A stretch of 20,782 bases of DNA from Pleurotus ostreatus/Saccharomyces cerevisiae fusant (GCA_024196135.1 JAMQCK010000525.1:1-20782); one strand, 5' to 3'; shown: positions 1 through 10,208, counted from the first letter of the stretch. Notes: generated by a model from the letters alone, not told the origin. Translations and numbers: made by a program.

Positions 1-145
1 GAGGTGGCTATGCGGTTGGCTTATTCCATGCGGCAGGCGGCGAGCACGTGGATAACAGGCGCCTACCAGTAAGCGCCCATCGACAGTCGCAAACGATGCG
101 GGACCATCCTGACGCAGGGTACAGATCGTATTCATTCCGAGCCCG

Positions 146-2153
146 TCACTGTAGCGCAGTAAGTCGACCTGTCAACAGATATAGCAATGAATAAAGCTCA
201 CTGAAGCATTGACACGAAAGCGGCCAAAACGGCACAGAGAATGGTTCCACCGTCCAGGCGGGGAAGAAGTTGATGGTCCGCGTGCACTGGCGGCCCCCTT
301 GTAGAAATTTGACGGTAACGACATATGTCTTTGGCGCCCAAGGAACAGAGTCCGCTGAGTCAAGAGACCTTGACCACCGAGGCTCGCCTCGCGTCAGATC
401 TAAATCCAGCGGTATCGCCGCACGGTGCGAGTCGTCACGACGCAGCAACTTGGACTGGATATCCGCAAAGCTTTGCACTAGGCTGGCGTGCGCGATAGAT
501 ACGAGAAACGCGTATTGCTTTGCCGGAAGAGCGTCTATGAATGAAGCTCAGGAAGGAGCGACGGACTTGAGAGATGAGAACGTACTTGCTGAGTCGGCTC
601 TATGCGGGCAGACTTGACGATGCTTGCCCTCTACCCAGTGCGCTCGCTGGCATTTCACGGAGCAGTACAGCGCTTCTCCGCAGAGACAAGCACGGAGCTT
701 AGCCGTGTTATACGTCGAAAGCCGGTTCGAACACTGACGGAAAAAGGGCGTCAATACATAGAAATCATGAGAAGCGAAGGCGTACCTGGTTTCTACAGCA
801 CTTCTGTTGAAACGCCCACTTTCTGCGGTTTACTAGAGAAAGACGCTTGGCGCACAATGCGACCAACTCCATCTCCTTCCTGCCTAACTGTGGTCTGGGT
901 ACCAAGCCTTGTATCCGCGAATACGAGCGGTGGAACTCGCGTAGGGTTCGCGGCGTAATGAGCGATCCTCCAACGAAATCGAGCACGGCGTTGGTGTCGA
1001 CATCGTGCTCTTGTGAAGCGGCTCGAAGATTGCAAGGTAGCGACAGCAGATCGTACCTAATCGCGGTTCGTACGAGCCTGTCGTCTCTCGCGACGGCGAA
1101 GAGCTTGCGCATCAGCTTGTAGATGCCGACAGCCGTCTTCCACCGCTCTTCGGAGATGGCGCACTTGATGTTTATGATTGAGCAGCGGATCATCTCCCGA
1201 GGGCAATCGCTTGCGCCCAGTGCGGGTATGTCGACAAGCACGCTCTCCAACTCGAGCTGCTTGTCCCAGAGGCTCTCGTCGATAAGCGGGCGCAATGCAT
1301 CGAGGCACCTGTGGTGCCAGCCCAGCCAGTTCTTCCCGAACACGCGACCCGGGCGATACTCGGTGATTTTCAGGATCTCTTCCACGAGCGCTGCGCGGAC
1401 GGTGCTGTCGTCGTAGCGCACGACGTAGTCGTGCATGAAGTTGAGTCCGTAGAACAACAGCTTACCGCCGTCCATCCCACCGCCGTCCATCCAGCGAGGC
1501 CCGTTCAGCCAGATTTTGACGAAGGTCCTTGGCGCGAAGTACTCCCTCGAGAGGATGATATCACGAATGGGGGGACGTGGATTGCGGAAGAGATTGTAGA
1601 AACCGGAGATTAGGGCGAAGATTGAGGACAGGACTTCGCGATCTTTGACGAGTAGCTCGAAGAAAGCCGCTGTTTCGTCAGCGTGATTTATGGGGAGAAA
1701 GTACTCTGTCCAAAGGAAGACGTGGGTTCAGATGCTATCGTCGAGCGTCCAAAGGTGGGACATATGTGGCAAGCATGCGTACATGCGAAGGCTGACAGTG
1801 GCAACCAGTGCGCTGCAGATGTCACTAGCAAATGTGGAAGCCATGAAGTCCACATAGGGCAGCTCATCGTGACTCGGGGGATTGAGGAGTATAAAGGACG
1901 TCAAAAGATCCGGACGCTTGCGGTGCAGCGCGAGCAGGCCATCGACGTGAGATTGAGCTAATCTGTGGACATCTTCCTCGTGCGCGCCTTCCGCGGTGTA
2001 TATAATGGAGCTGATCTTCAGGCAGAGGTGACGGAGGTGTTCATGGCGTGCGGAAGGGTCGCGATGATGAACACCAGCCTTGACGCTGATATTCCATGAG
2101 CAACGACCAGATAGGCGGCTGCATGCGGCTTACCTGGCCCATGGGTAGGACAT
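146..2153 (-). pseudogene. MYND-type zinc-finger protein gene, four exons, interrupted by one in-frame TGA
   Basis: My model is exons 2153..2134, 2085..786, 733..586 and 534..146; the introns (48, 52 and 51 nt) are GT-AG and keep one frame, 619 codons in all. The start ATG (MSYPWA) lies 20 nt before the first donor GTAAGC. A long helical region fills about residues 7-430. A MYND-like cysteine/histidine cluster follows at about 435-485, ending YCSVKC..HW..KHRQVC, and a C-terminal tail contains TYVVTVKFLQGG. MYND fingers usually bind proline-rich partner peptides; the substrate here is unknown. Codon 126 is TGA (1728-1730), with well-formed protein sequence on both sides (WTLDDSI before, THVFLWTEYF after), and no splice choice I tried removes it while keeping phase. 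Cysteine spacing in the finger is also off-canonical. The 3' end is uncertain: splicing 235..169 instead would open a frame running to the left window edge, so the gene may continue outside. Gene identity is fairly sure; broken status is likely, with sequencing error or readthrough possible. Confidence 0.75.
1728..1730 (-). other. In-frame TGA stop inside the MYND-protein gene
   Basis: Read on the minus strand, codon 126 of the spliced model is TGA between ATC and ACC. The frame upstream (from 2085) and downstream (to 786) is the same and otherwise open, so this is a lone nonsense codon rather than a frameshift. The only AG acceptors just downstream have phases that do not match any nearby GT donor without deleting conserved-looking protein. 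Confidence 0.8.
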
Positions 2154-3995
2154 CTCAATAGTTACTACACCGGCAGAAGTGCCTACGGGATACAAGCCGA
2201 TGATGCGACAACGGAGGACAAGGCTGACTCGCCGTTTGTGGCGTCTTTACAGATCGATTGGGCATTCGCCGAATCATTTGTGGCGATTTGAGTCACTGCG
2301 GGGCACCTTACTGCCAACTCCCACATCCAGGTTCAACGACGATCTAAATGAACTGACTGATAGAATTGCTTCTCTCGAAATATCGAGGGGCTGCGTCGTG
2401 ACCTCTGAAGCTCGCGTCGACGAAGGCACTAAAGTTCACTCTTGCACTACTCAACAGCGCTCAAGCGCATCTGATCCCGCGGAGCGGAAGAAAACCAGCG
2501 ACGGCAGCAATTGGGGAACATTTGCAACGACTTCTCTTCATTATTCAACTCATCCCAGGCCGCGGCACTCGAGTCCTACCAGGCCACTCGTCTAGGTGGA
2601 TGGCTTATAGTTGTACATGTATCAGCACGGCACTCTGACTATCCGAGCGAAAACTTGCCTCTTCGTCCCACCTCGTACATTACACCAAGGTCGTTCATGA
2701 CATTCTCAGTCTGACCCTGGCAATAGATCCTCATGAGAGGACGATGCCCTGGTACTGCATGATGGCCACCTCGGGGTCCTAGATCCTCACGCGCTACTCC
2801 GAATATGAGGTGAGCGGGACCTCTACTTATCGCCAGGTGGTCTTACTTACTCGCAGATCTCCAAGAGTTTTCCCACTAGGGTGTTGAAGGATTCACGCTC
2901 TCCAAGCCGACATATATGGGCCGCATATTGCTCTCCTCCGACTATCCCAGGAATGCGACACCTTCAGCCTCCGAGCGGCCCCCATACCGTTGCGAGTTCT
3001 TCGCCGGCTCGCCAGTCGTAGGCCACTGTTGTTCACCCGCAATAGGACTTGCCCTTGCAGCGGTTGCACGAAAAGCTTCCGCGCTCTGGTATGTACCCTT
3101 TTTGATGCAGAGCCGGGCTGTTCAGACGTATCGCCCCGTCTCCAAGAACCAAGACAGCCGGTCGAAAATACGTACGGATGACTGACCGCCATGAGATCCG
3201 GAGACGCGACACGCAAGGACTTTGTGAGTACACGGGAGGGTATGATGGGTGCCGCACCCTAATAGCAGCACTGAAGGGTAGTAGATCGTTGCGCTTGTCT
3301 ATCATCGTCGCTTGTGTAGGCTTGGTGATGATATCCATGCATGGAAGCGTTTCTTTTTTCTCTCTTTTTGTGTAGATGCATTTCTTGTAGGTATGAAGGC
3401 GCGTTAAAGCGTCAAATATGGTACTTGGACCGTCAAAGTACTTAGTCCATTGCCAATGCCATATTTGTTGGCGAAGAAACAATGGCCGAGATACACGGCC
3501 AAACAGTGACTCACGTTCGAACCGTGCTTGCTCCGGACCTCCACCCGGGTCGCCTCATTCGTCGTCAGTGGTCCTCGCGTTCTCCCTCAAAACGAGCACC
3601 GAGACACTTGTAGAGACGCTCGAGTGACTTCTGCCAGCCTGAACCGTGTCGCGTCCTCGCTTGTACACAGGCGCAGCAACGATCCCCTCGGCGGCTACGG
3701 CGCGTCAACGACTTCTGCGGTGCTATAGGGGATGCTGACGCGCTTTACAGCGCATATCTGCATTCTGTACTTGCGGGAGGATATCAAGGACTGTCCCATT
3801 GCACTGCGGGAGGCCAGTGGCCGATACGGAACTGAGGGCAGTACGCGTTTTGCTGCTTTGAACAGTAGTTGTTAGCTCGCCACATATTGGGTAACGTGTC
3901 GCTCTCTTCTCTTACTTCTATCTAGCAGCTGACAACCCTCTTCGAACGTCCCCTGTAGCTCCTCTGCGACAGAACTCCAAGATCCCCTTCCTGTG
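2154..3995. other. Intergenic gap of 1.84 kb between two divergent genes, no supported gene
   Basis: This stretch must hold the promoters of the MYND gene (leftward) and of the large disordered-protein gene (rightward). Frames are short, several begin only at GTG/TTG, and none shows a recognisable domain or good splice continuity. One short plus-strand fragment near 3050-3090 reads CPCSGCTKSFRAL next to a donor-like GTATGT; it might be a zinc-finger-like relic, but nothing joins to it convincingly. The 100 bases before 3996 are pyrimidine-rich (cgctctcttctcttacttct around 3900-3920), a common look for fungal core promoters. I see no clean terminal inverted repeats, long direct repeats or telomere-like repeats. 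Confidence 0.5.
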
Positions 3996-6900
3996 ATGAC
4001 GGCATCGGCTACCGAAGAAGGATGGCTGGAAGTTCAGAGCGATGACGAGAGCACGACCAGCAGTAGCTACAGGGTGCGTCGACACTATCTCACCACATTA
4101 GCGCCTCGGCTGACAAGACATCTGGGTCCAGACTGCCTACACGCGCGTGTCTCTGCCTCGCAAGAACGATAACATGCCCCCTCCCCCTCCCCTTCCCACT
4201 GTCATTCGGGTCTCCGACCGTTCCCCCTCAACCGTTTACGAAGACTTTGACGACGACTCGGGCTCTTCCGATATCGATGACGAAGCTGTTCAGCGCCTCC
4301 AGCTTCCCTCCCTGGCCGAGTTACTCGACGGAAAGGCGCGCGCCTCAGGCACATACACCATCGCTCCCTCCCGGCCGATCATCAACGAGGACGCGTACGA
4401 GAACGACAACGACTCAAACTCGTCGGATATCGATGACGACGCCGTGGCCGCCTTCGACCTGCCGAGCTTGGACATGATGGCGGGCCGCATGGCAGGCGTG
4501 GGCGCTGGCATGAACCTGATCGGTGCAGGTGCGCTCTCACTCTTGCCGACAGCCTCTCACCACTGACATGGGCAACGCAGGGTCGTCTGCTCATCACCCA
4601 CTCCCCTCTTCCGGCCCATCGGAAGCCAGAGGTACCTCCGGATCGCCAGAATACCCGGAAGAGCTCGTTCAGAAGCAGCGTTCCCCGGACTCGCTCTACA
4701 CCTCCACTCCCTCCCCCGGCCCGAGCTACTACCAGCGCCCTGTCTCCAGCTCGCAAGCACCTCCCACACCAGCCTACTCAGTTGCTAGCTTCGTCTCTCG
4801 TACGACCGACGAGTCGGCGCTAGACGTAGGCGACCATTATCAGTCCAGATACCACTACACCCCGTTCGACAGGTGCGCATCCCCATGGCACGAGGCATCC
4901 GGCCATGCAGCTAACGCGTGTTGCGCAGCATATCATCCCGGGGCACACGCCCTTCATCGTACCGCGGGTCCATCGATCAGACCTGGTTCCGCCCAAGAGG
5001 CTCCGTCGACAGTCGTGCCTCCGGAGGTCAATATGCGGCGTATCGCTCCCGCGGCTCGGTCGACTCCAGGGCGAGCTCCGTCGTCGATGAGTTCGGTGCC
5101 CTTCATTCGCGAGAGACGAGCGGTACCGGCTCAGAGCCACGTCGACTAGACCCGTTACCCCCAGATGACGTACCCGAGCCGCCAGCAGACAACGAGCTTG
5201 GCTTGCGCCTGTCTGAGGTGGAGAAAGAGCGGGCCGCGAGGCAGCCGTCGACGTCAACCTTTGGCACCGGGGCCAGCTCGCACCTGCAGCCGCAGCCGTC
5301 GCAGAGCAGCGTCTCGTCTTCGGAGTCTTCGTCGGATACGCCGTACGCGACGCCGAAGACGAGCTTCACGAATGCACGGGCGTCAATCAACTCGCGGGGC
5401 GCACCGCCTGTACCGCCACTGCCTGCTGCGCTTGCACGCAGGGTATCCACGGCTAGCTCGGCCTCTTCGGCGTCCAACATATTCATTTCCCCCAATCCTC
5501 GTGGTCCTCGACCCCGAGATAGCTTTGTGTCTAATGCGGGTGAGCAGGTTTCGTCCTCAGTGTTGTCGGTCGTGTACTGACCCTTACGATCCAGATACGC
5601 ACACGACGGACGAGTCGGCGCTCGACGTCGGGGACAAGTACATCTCCTGGGCAGATCGGCTAACCGACCAGATGCCATATGCTCACTTCGTTGGCCGTGC
5701 TCCGGGCGGTGGCAGGTGAGTGACTTCGCAGTTATGCCGACGCAGGACGTTACTAATGTCTCATGCACAGATATGCGGCCTTCGGCGCTTTCGCTGCCCT
5801 TGAAGCAGATGTAGACGACGATGACCCTCGCGCAAGCGTACACGAATCCGATATCCCTCCATCCACCAATCCGAGCATGCATACCCCGAGCGATCCCAGT
5901 CTTGGGTCGTCCTCGACTGCTACACTTCCATCGACGGCGAAACCAACGAATGCCGCACCCTCTCTGAGTGAGCGACACCCGTCCTCAGAGCGCCTCTCCA
6001 CACATGATCGAGGACCGCCGTCTAGCGAACACCTCTCGTCCTCTCGCGAGCACCTGTCCACTTCTCGCGAGCACCTTACCTCGTCCCGCGAGCATCTTCC
6101 GTCTTCTCGCGAGCGTCTCCCGTCCTTCAGCGAGCGCGTCAACTCGTCGATGGAGCAGGTCCAATCCACGTCTGATCTATCTACGACCTCGAGCACGTCG
6201 GAGACGTACGCGATGCACGAGCCCCAGAAGAGGTACCCGACGACTATCCTGGATTCTCTCGGGCGGGAGAGGGATATCTACCCAGACGAGGTGGCGTACG
6301 CGGGGATGGATGCGCATGAGCCGCAGAGGGACGTATATGGGCGAGAGGCGGAGATGTATCGAGCGCCCTCCCTCCAGTCGAGGTTTCCCGATCGCGTGAT
6401 TCCGCCGGCAGTTCCTGCTAAGGACATGCACGACGCGCATCCTGCACCCTTCCCGCACGGCCACCCGACCGTCGCATGGGAGCGGCAGAAGCCCAACGGG
6501 CAATGGGAACGCATGAAGCCCAATGGCGACTGGGAGTCCTTTACGAGCAGCAGCGCGACGTCGTCATTCATAGACGAGTCGTACGAGGAGGCGAGGCGAC
6601 ATTCGGCATCCTTGGGCTACCCTGGGGGCTCTCCAGAGTTCGTCACGTACTCGCCAGAGGACTGGGCGCGGTACCAAAGCGCCTTCCCGAACTATGAGGC
6701 GCGGCTGCGGCAGCTGCAGGAACGGGGATATGATGCGTCGGATCCTGAGGACGACGGACCTGAGGCGCCATATGGCTTTCCGGGCATGCCTCATCCATAC
6801 CCTGCGCATCCTTATCCTTATGGTGCATCCTATGACCCAGCATACGGTCCGCCGCCTATGGATGACGAGCGCGCGTACTATGAGGGCTGGTACGGGAATA

Positions 6901-9290
6901 GGACGTTGTCTATCATCGAGGAGGAAAGCGCCGAGCATCTGTCGTCTGTCGGCATGCCCGGGCACAGCGATATCGACCCGCGCGAGCAGCGGTCCATGAC
7001 CGATACGGACGAGGTCTTCAGGCGGCAAGCGATGCGCTCGAACGCAACGGTCGCCTCCAGTGCTGCTAGGATCAGCTTCACGGAAAGCATGCCGAGTAGT
7101 CTATGTGCGCTCAAGAGCATCCCGAGCCACAGCACGATGAACCAGACCCCGCGCACTATACCAAGCAGCGATTCGCTGTTCAGCGATGCGCAGAGCATGT
7201 CTCGAGGCGCTCCTGGCAGTAGCTCTTCCAGCAGCGACCTGCCGCCCTCTACACCGCGCCTCACAGGACCTTCGTCTATGCCCTCCACGAGCTCCCTCGA
7301 GACCCCCGAGACAACGCCCTTGACGGACCGATCGCCGCGTCCGCGAGAGAAGGAGCTGGTGCGCGAGAACTCTGGCAGCACGGAGTTGGGGTTTGGGCAC
7401 CTCTTCGTCGCCCGCCCGCAGACGGTCTTCTCCGGCAAATCCTCGACGAGAGGCAGTGGGCCCTCCGAGGGCGACTGGCGGGACAGCGGCGCTTTCGATC
7501 GCTGGCTCCCGGGTGATGTCGGGCTGCAAGCCCCTGCGCGGGTGACTAGCCCAACACCTGTCGTGCAGAAGTCGGCGCCGAGCAAGCCGCAACGGCCGGC
7601 GGTGCAGTCGCCGCCGACGAAGATGCAGCCCGCGCCGTCGAGGGCGTCATCTGTGCAGTCGACGCCGTCGCGGGCTGCAGCGCAGCGGGACTACTACAAG
7701 TCGAAGTACGGAGAGGAGCTGCAGACGCTGGTGAGCTCGGACGACGAGAGCGATATCGTGTTGCATCCGCGGAGGCAAGTGCCGCCGTCTCCGCAGAAGC
7801 AGACGATGGCATCCGCGCAGAAAGGCAAACAACCGCAGGTGACGCCGCAGTCCAGTTCGAGTATGGACACGGGCTACGAGCCTTTGACGGACAGCGGGCT
7901 GTCCATCGATGACGGCAAGGGCAAGCGCTCGACGAAACCCATCGTCGTCGAAGACAATATGCGTTCGCGAACGCCAACCGTTGCAGATACAAAGGGTGCA
8001 CGCGATCGGGTGTCTTCGTCCTCGAAAAGCACACCCTCGAAGCCGGTCATCCCTTACACATCTCGCTCAACCCATGGGTACTCCACATACTCGCATGCGC
8101 AGGAGTCGAGCACAGGCTCCCGGACAGGCGGCGCGACGGACATCGACTCGGAGTATTCTTCGCAATCGTACTCGAAGCTGCCACCGCGACCTGTTGCCCC
8201 TATGCCGTCGAGCGCGACGTCCGAGTCCAATGCTAGCGTGAGCCGTCCGAAGACGCCTTCTGTGTTGCGACCGAAGACCCCCGCTTCTTCCTCGAGTCGC
8301 TCCAAAACTCCTGCCCCAGTCGAATCGCCCTCGCGTTCGAAGACGCCGGTCAGCAAGCACAAGTCGAAGCCCTCGAAGACGGAGAGCGAAGTCGAGTGGT
8401 ACTCCTATACCATGGACCAGTCCACGTCATCAATCTCCGCGCACCGCACCGAGTCTCCCGCCCCCGTGTCGGAGAGGTCCCATGGCCGGTCGGACAAGAG
8501 CCGTTCAGACAAGTCGCAGAGCCGGTCCGACAAGTCTTCCTCGCGGTCGGAGAAGACAACGACGCTTCGACCACGCCAGGATCGTCCCGACTCGCGCGCC
8601 TCGCGTGCCCAGGACCAGACGGGAAAGACGAAGTCGCGCCTGCTTGACGACGGGACGGAGATCACGACGTCGTACCAGCGCATCACGCAGGACATGTTGG
8701 ATCGCTTCATGCCTCATTCGTCGGCTTCCTCAGATGGGCACCAGTCTACTTCGACGCCGGGTCCCTCGCGTGCAATGGAAGACAGTAGTCGCTCGCAGGG
8801 AAGGAGCAAGACTCCAAGCGTCGCCGCGCCGACGCCCCGTCGGGCAGATGCGCCGTCGACGTCTAGCCGCTCATCTACACCTGCCACTCGCGCAAAGACG
8901 CCTTCGACTGCGCGCTCTTCAACTCCTAGTGCGCGCTCCAGTACACCCAAGGCTACCAGACCGTCTAGTTCTGCTTCTTCGCGGACGCCGCAGCCTACGA
9001 CTTCTATCAGGTCATCTCAGGCGTCTAGCTCGTCGCGTCCATCGCAACAGAGCTCTAGCTCGACGAGAAAGAAGGAGCGTCCTGTGCCGGTGCCCAGTGT
9101 TCCTCCCGTCCCTGGCCTTCCACTCGCGGTGCAGGCAGTGGCCAACGCTCATGCAGCGAGGACTGGTTCGCGCATCGCGCAAGTGCCACCGAACTCGCAG
9201 GCGCCCGTCATACCGCATGGTGTGCATATACCGCGATCGGCGTCATCGGCTGGGTACGCGGCGTCCTCGTCGTCTATATCGGAGTACTAG
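3996..9290 (+). CDS. Large Ser-rich, mostly disordered protein of unknown function (1672 aa, six exons)
   Basis: Exons 3996..4073, 4132..4528, 4581..4872, 4929..5539, 5595..5715 and 5771..9290 join in frame to 5019 nt. Introns are 51-58 nt, all GT-AG, with branch-like sites (ggctgac, cactgac, gctaac, tactaat). The start MTASATEEGWLEV follows a pyrimidine-rich leader. I do not recognise a catalytic domain, signal peptide or membrane segment. Visible features: an acidic module with SSDIDD repeated at residues 62-94 and 115-145; TTDESALDVGD at 233-243 and again at 463-473; RGSVDSRAS twice in exon 4; heptads SxSREHL at 584-623; a WERxKPNG pair at 736-756; a Tyr/Pro/Gly-rich stretch near 830-870; repeated KTP and RSDK motifs at about 1320-1430; and a Ser/Pro/Thr-rich C terminus. 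Abundant SP, TP and SxxD/E sites suggest a heavily phosphorylated scaffold, which is inference only. The last exon alone holds 70 percent of the protein. Confidence 0.85.
4237..4488 (+). repeat. Duplicated acidic SSDIDD module in the large disordered protein
   Basis: Two diverged units encode residues 62-94 and 115-145. They share the order YE(D/N), an acidic run, SSDIDD(E/D)AV, then LPSL and a G(K/R) end. SSDIDD matches the SxxD/E pattern used by casein kinase 2, so a phospho-switch or short linear binding motif is possible; the duplication itself is directly visible. Confidence 0.75.
6021..6140 (+). repeat. 21-bp tandem repeat encoding SxSREHL heptads
   Basis: Residues 584-623 read as successive 7-residue units: SSEHL (partial), SSSREHL, STSREHL, TSSREHL, PSSRERL, PSFSERV. 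Leucine (valine in the last unit) returns every seventh position, giving a possible amphipathic helix or a short repetitive linker. The later copies have drifted. Confidence 0.85.
6477..6536 (+). repeat. 27-bp repeat encoding WERxKPNG(Q/D)
   Basis: Tryptophans 736, 745 and 754 are spaced exactly nine residues apart, in WERQKPNGQ, WERMKPNGD and WES. This is an island of ordered-looking, aromatic sequence in an otherwise Ser/Pro-rich chain, and it may be a small structured or binding element. Confidence 0.75.
8487..8555 (+). repeat. RSDKS short repeats in the large disordered protein
   Basis: From residue 1406 the chain reads RSDKS, RSDKSQS, RSDKSSS, RSEK. The copies alternate basic, Ser and acidic residues and sit just after a cluster of S-x-TP and KTP motifs (about 1320-1370). 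They look like kinase-target-rich disordered sequence rather than a domain. Confidence 0.7.
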
Positions 9291-9656
9291 ATGTATGTGC
9301 TGTGTGCTTCGTGATCCTTGACCTTCACTGAGTAGTGCTCAGGATAGAACCTTCCGCGGTTGAGCCGCTTTTCATGGACCGTTGACCGAATCTTTTGCGA
9401 CACCTACTGTACTTAACTCTTGCTTGATTTTTACTGACCTATCTATGAAGGAAGGAATATGCCACCATGACAACAGTGTAAACTACATACGTATGGACCA
9501 GCAAACATATATGGACAGGTCTCAATGTCTATATTCGCTTCAGCTCAATGGTGTGATCTTCTATTTGTCTGTGGCGGCGCTTGTAGGTCCCTTTCACGTG
9601 ACAGCTTCATAATTGACCGTCGCTCCCCTGAACTTCAACTTTGTCGAGTGCTCACA
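9291..9656. other. Intergenic stretch after the large gene
   Basis: It contains the 3' untranslated region of the large gene, which ends TAG at 9288-9290, and then AT-richer sequence. Only short frames occur. I see no repeat or RNA gene, and no clear polyadenylation hexamer, which is usual for basidiomycetes. Confidence 0.5.
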
Positions 9657-10061
9657 ATGGGTATGTTACTCTCCTTCTTCTCCCTCAAATTACTGATTCA
9701 TGGTGTACAAGGTCTTCCGAAGTTCCTGCATACGCGAACAGGCGTCGGTGCGTCTAAGAGGAAGCCCTCGATAGGATGCATGGCTGCGGCGCTGTCTCGT
9801 GCGTTGCGCAAGCTGAGGGCGCGGGAGGTAGCCTATCTTCCCTCAGTACCTTTCTGGCTTATCTGCATATCCGGTGAAAGGTACACCCTGTCTTCGGGCC
9901 CTTGCAGAGTCGTCCAAGAAGATACTGACAGGCAAGTCTTGCCGCCCTCCCTGTTGTCCGACAAGGACGCCCTCGCCACAATCTTATCACGCTATAGCCG
10001 CGGCGATCCTTCTGCAGACTCTTGGCGACCTCCGCTCTCCGTTCTGCGGACTACGCCATAG
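9657..10061 (+). CDS. Doubtful small ORF with an intron straight after ATGG
   Basis: ATGG at 9657-9660 is followed at once by GTATGT, a branch-like TTACTGATTC and an acceptor TACAAG ending at 9711. Removing these 51 nt gives MGLPKFLHTRTGVGASKRKP and then a basic Ala/Arg/Leu stretch (ALSRALRKLR). The frame stays open to TGA at 10059-10061 (117 aa), but the part after about residue 57 looks non-coding, and a second intron from GTAGCC near 9828 would end it earlier. An intron right after the first codon is common in fungal genes, which is why I list it. I recognise no family. It may simply be the upstream region of the permease gene. Confidence 0.22.
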   Translation: MGMLLSFFSLKLLIHGVQGLPKFLHTRTGVGASKRKPSIGCMAAALSRALRKLRAREVAYLPSVPFWLICISGERYTLSSGPCRVVQEDTDRQVLPPSLLSDKDALATILSRYSRGDPSADSWRPPLSVLRTTP

Positions 10062-10127
10062 CAGGGCGCTTATCAGAATCTTCCACGCTAGAAAGGATGC
10101 GTGCGATAGCACGGTGCGCGCCGATAA
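9984..10127 (+). promoter_or_regulatory. Cluster of GATA-factor (HGATAR) sites upstream of the permease gene
   Basis: Four HGATAR matches lie 82-225 nt before the permease ATG: TTATCA at 9984-9989 and 10070-10075 (reverse orientation), CGATAG at 10104-10109 and CGATAA at 10122-10127. Three more occur farther up, at 9769-9774, 9833-9838 and 9859-9864. Fungal nitrogen regulators of the AreA/Gat1 GATA family bind HGATAR, and Dal5-type permease genes in yeast are classic nitrogen-repressed targets. That these sites are used here is inference. Confidence 0.45.
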
Positions 10128-10138
10128 CGCGCTCGCAT

Positions 10139-10144
10139 TATAAG
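10139..10144 (+). promoter_or_regulatory. TATA-like box (TATAAG) of the permease gene
   Basis: TATAAG sits 65-70 nt upstream of the ATG at 10209 and just downstream of two GATA sites. Position and context fit a fungal core promoter. Confidence 0.45.
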
Positions 10145-10208
10145 CGGTGGAGCGCTCGAAGGGCTTCTTCCAGCTTCACGGCCCCTTGCACGCTTGCTCT
10201 CCCTCGTC

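Noticed and set aside
2179..2714. Plus-strand frames of up to 138 codons upstream of the large gene
   Set aside because: They begin at GTG/TTG rather than ATG, lack domain signs, and have no splice sites joining them into a longer product.
2893..3482. Overlapping frames on both strands, including a CxCxxC fragment
   Set aside because: The cysteine fragment is too short to call a zinc finger or transposase relic, and the other frames look random.
3505..3530. tRNA T-arm-like sequence (cacgttcgaaccgtg)
   Set aside because: It is a near-palindrome. Upstream sequence lacks matching acceptor, D and anticodon arms on either strand.
5716..5746. Shorter alternative for intron 5 of the large gene ending at gacgcag
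   Set aside because: A 31-nt intron would be too short, and it would leave the branch-like tactaat unused; the acceptor at 5770 keeps frame.
5103..5978. Minus-strand frame of 291 codons inside the large gene
   Set aside because: It is antisense to exons 4-6 and crosses splice sites with no domain evidence.
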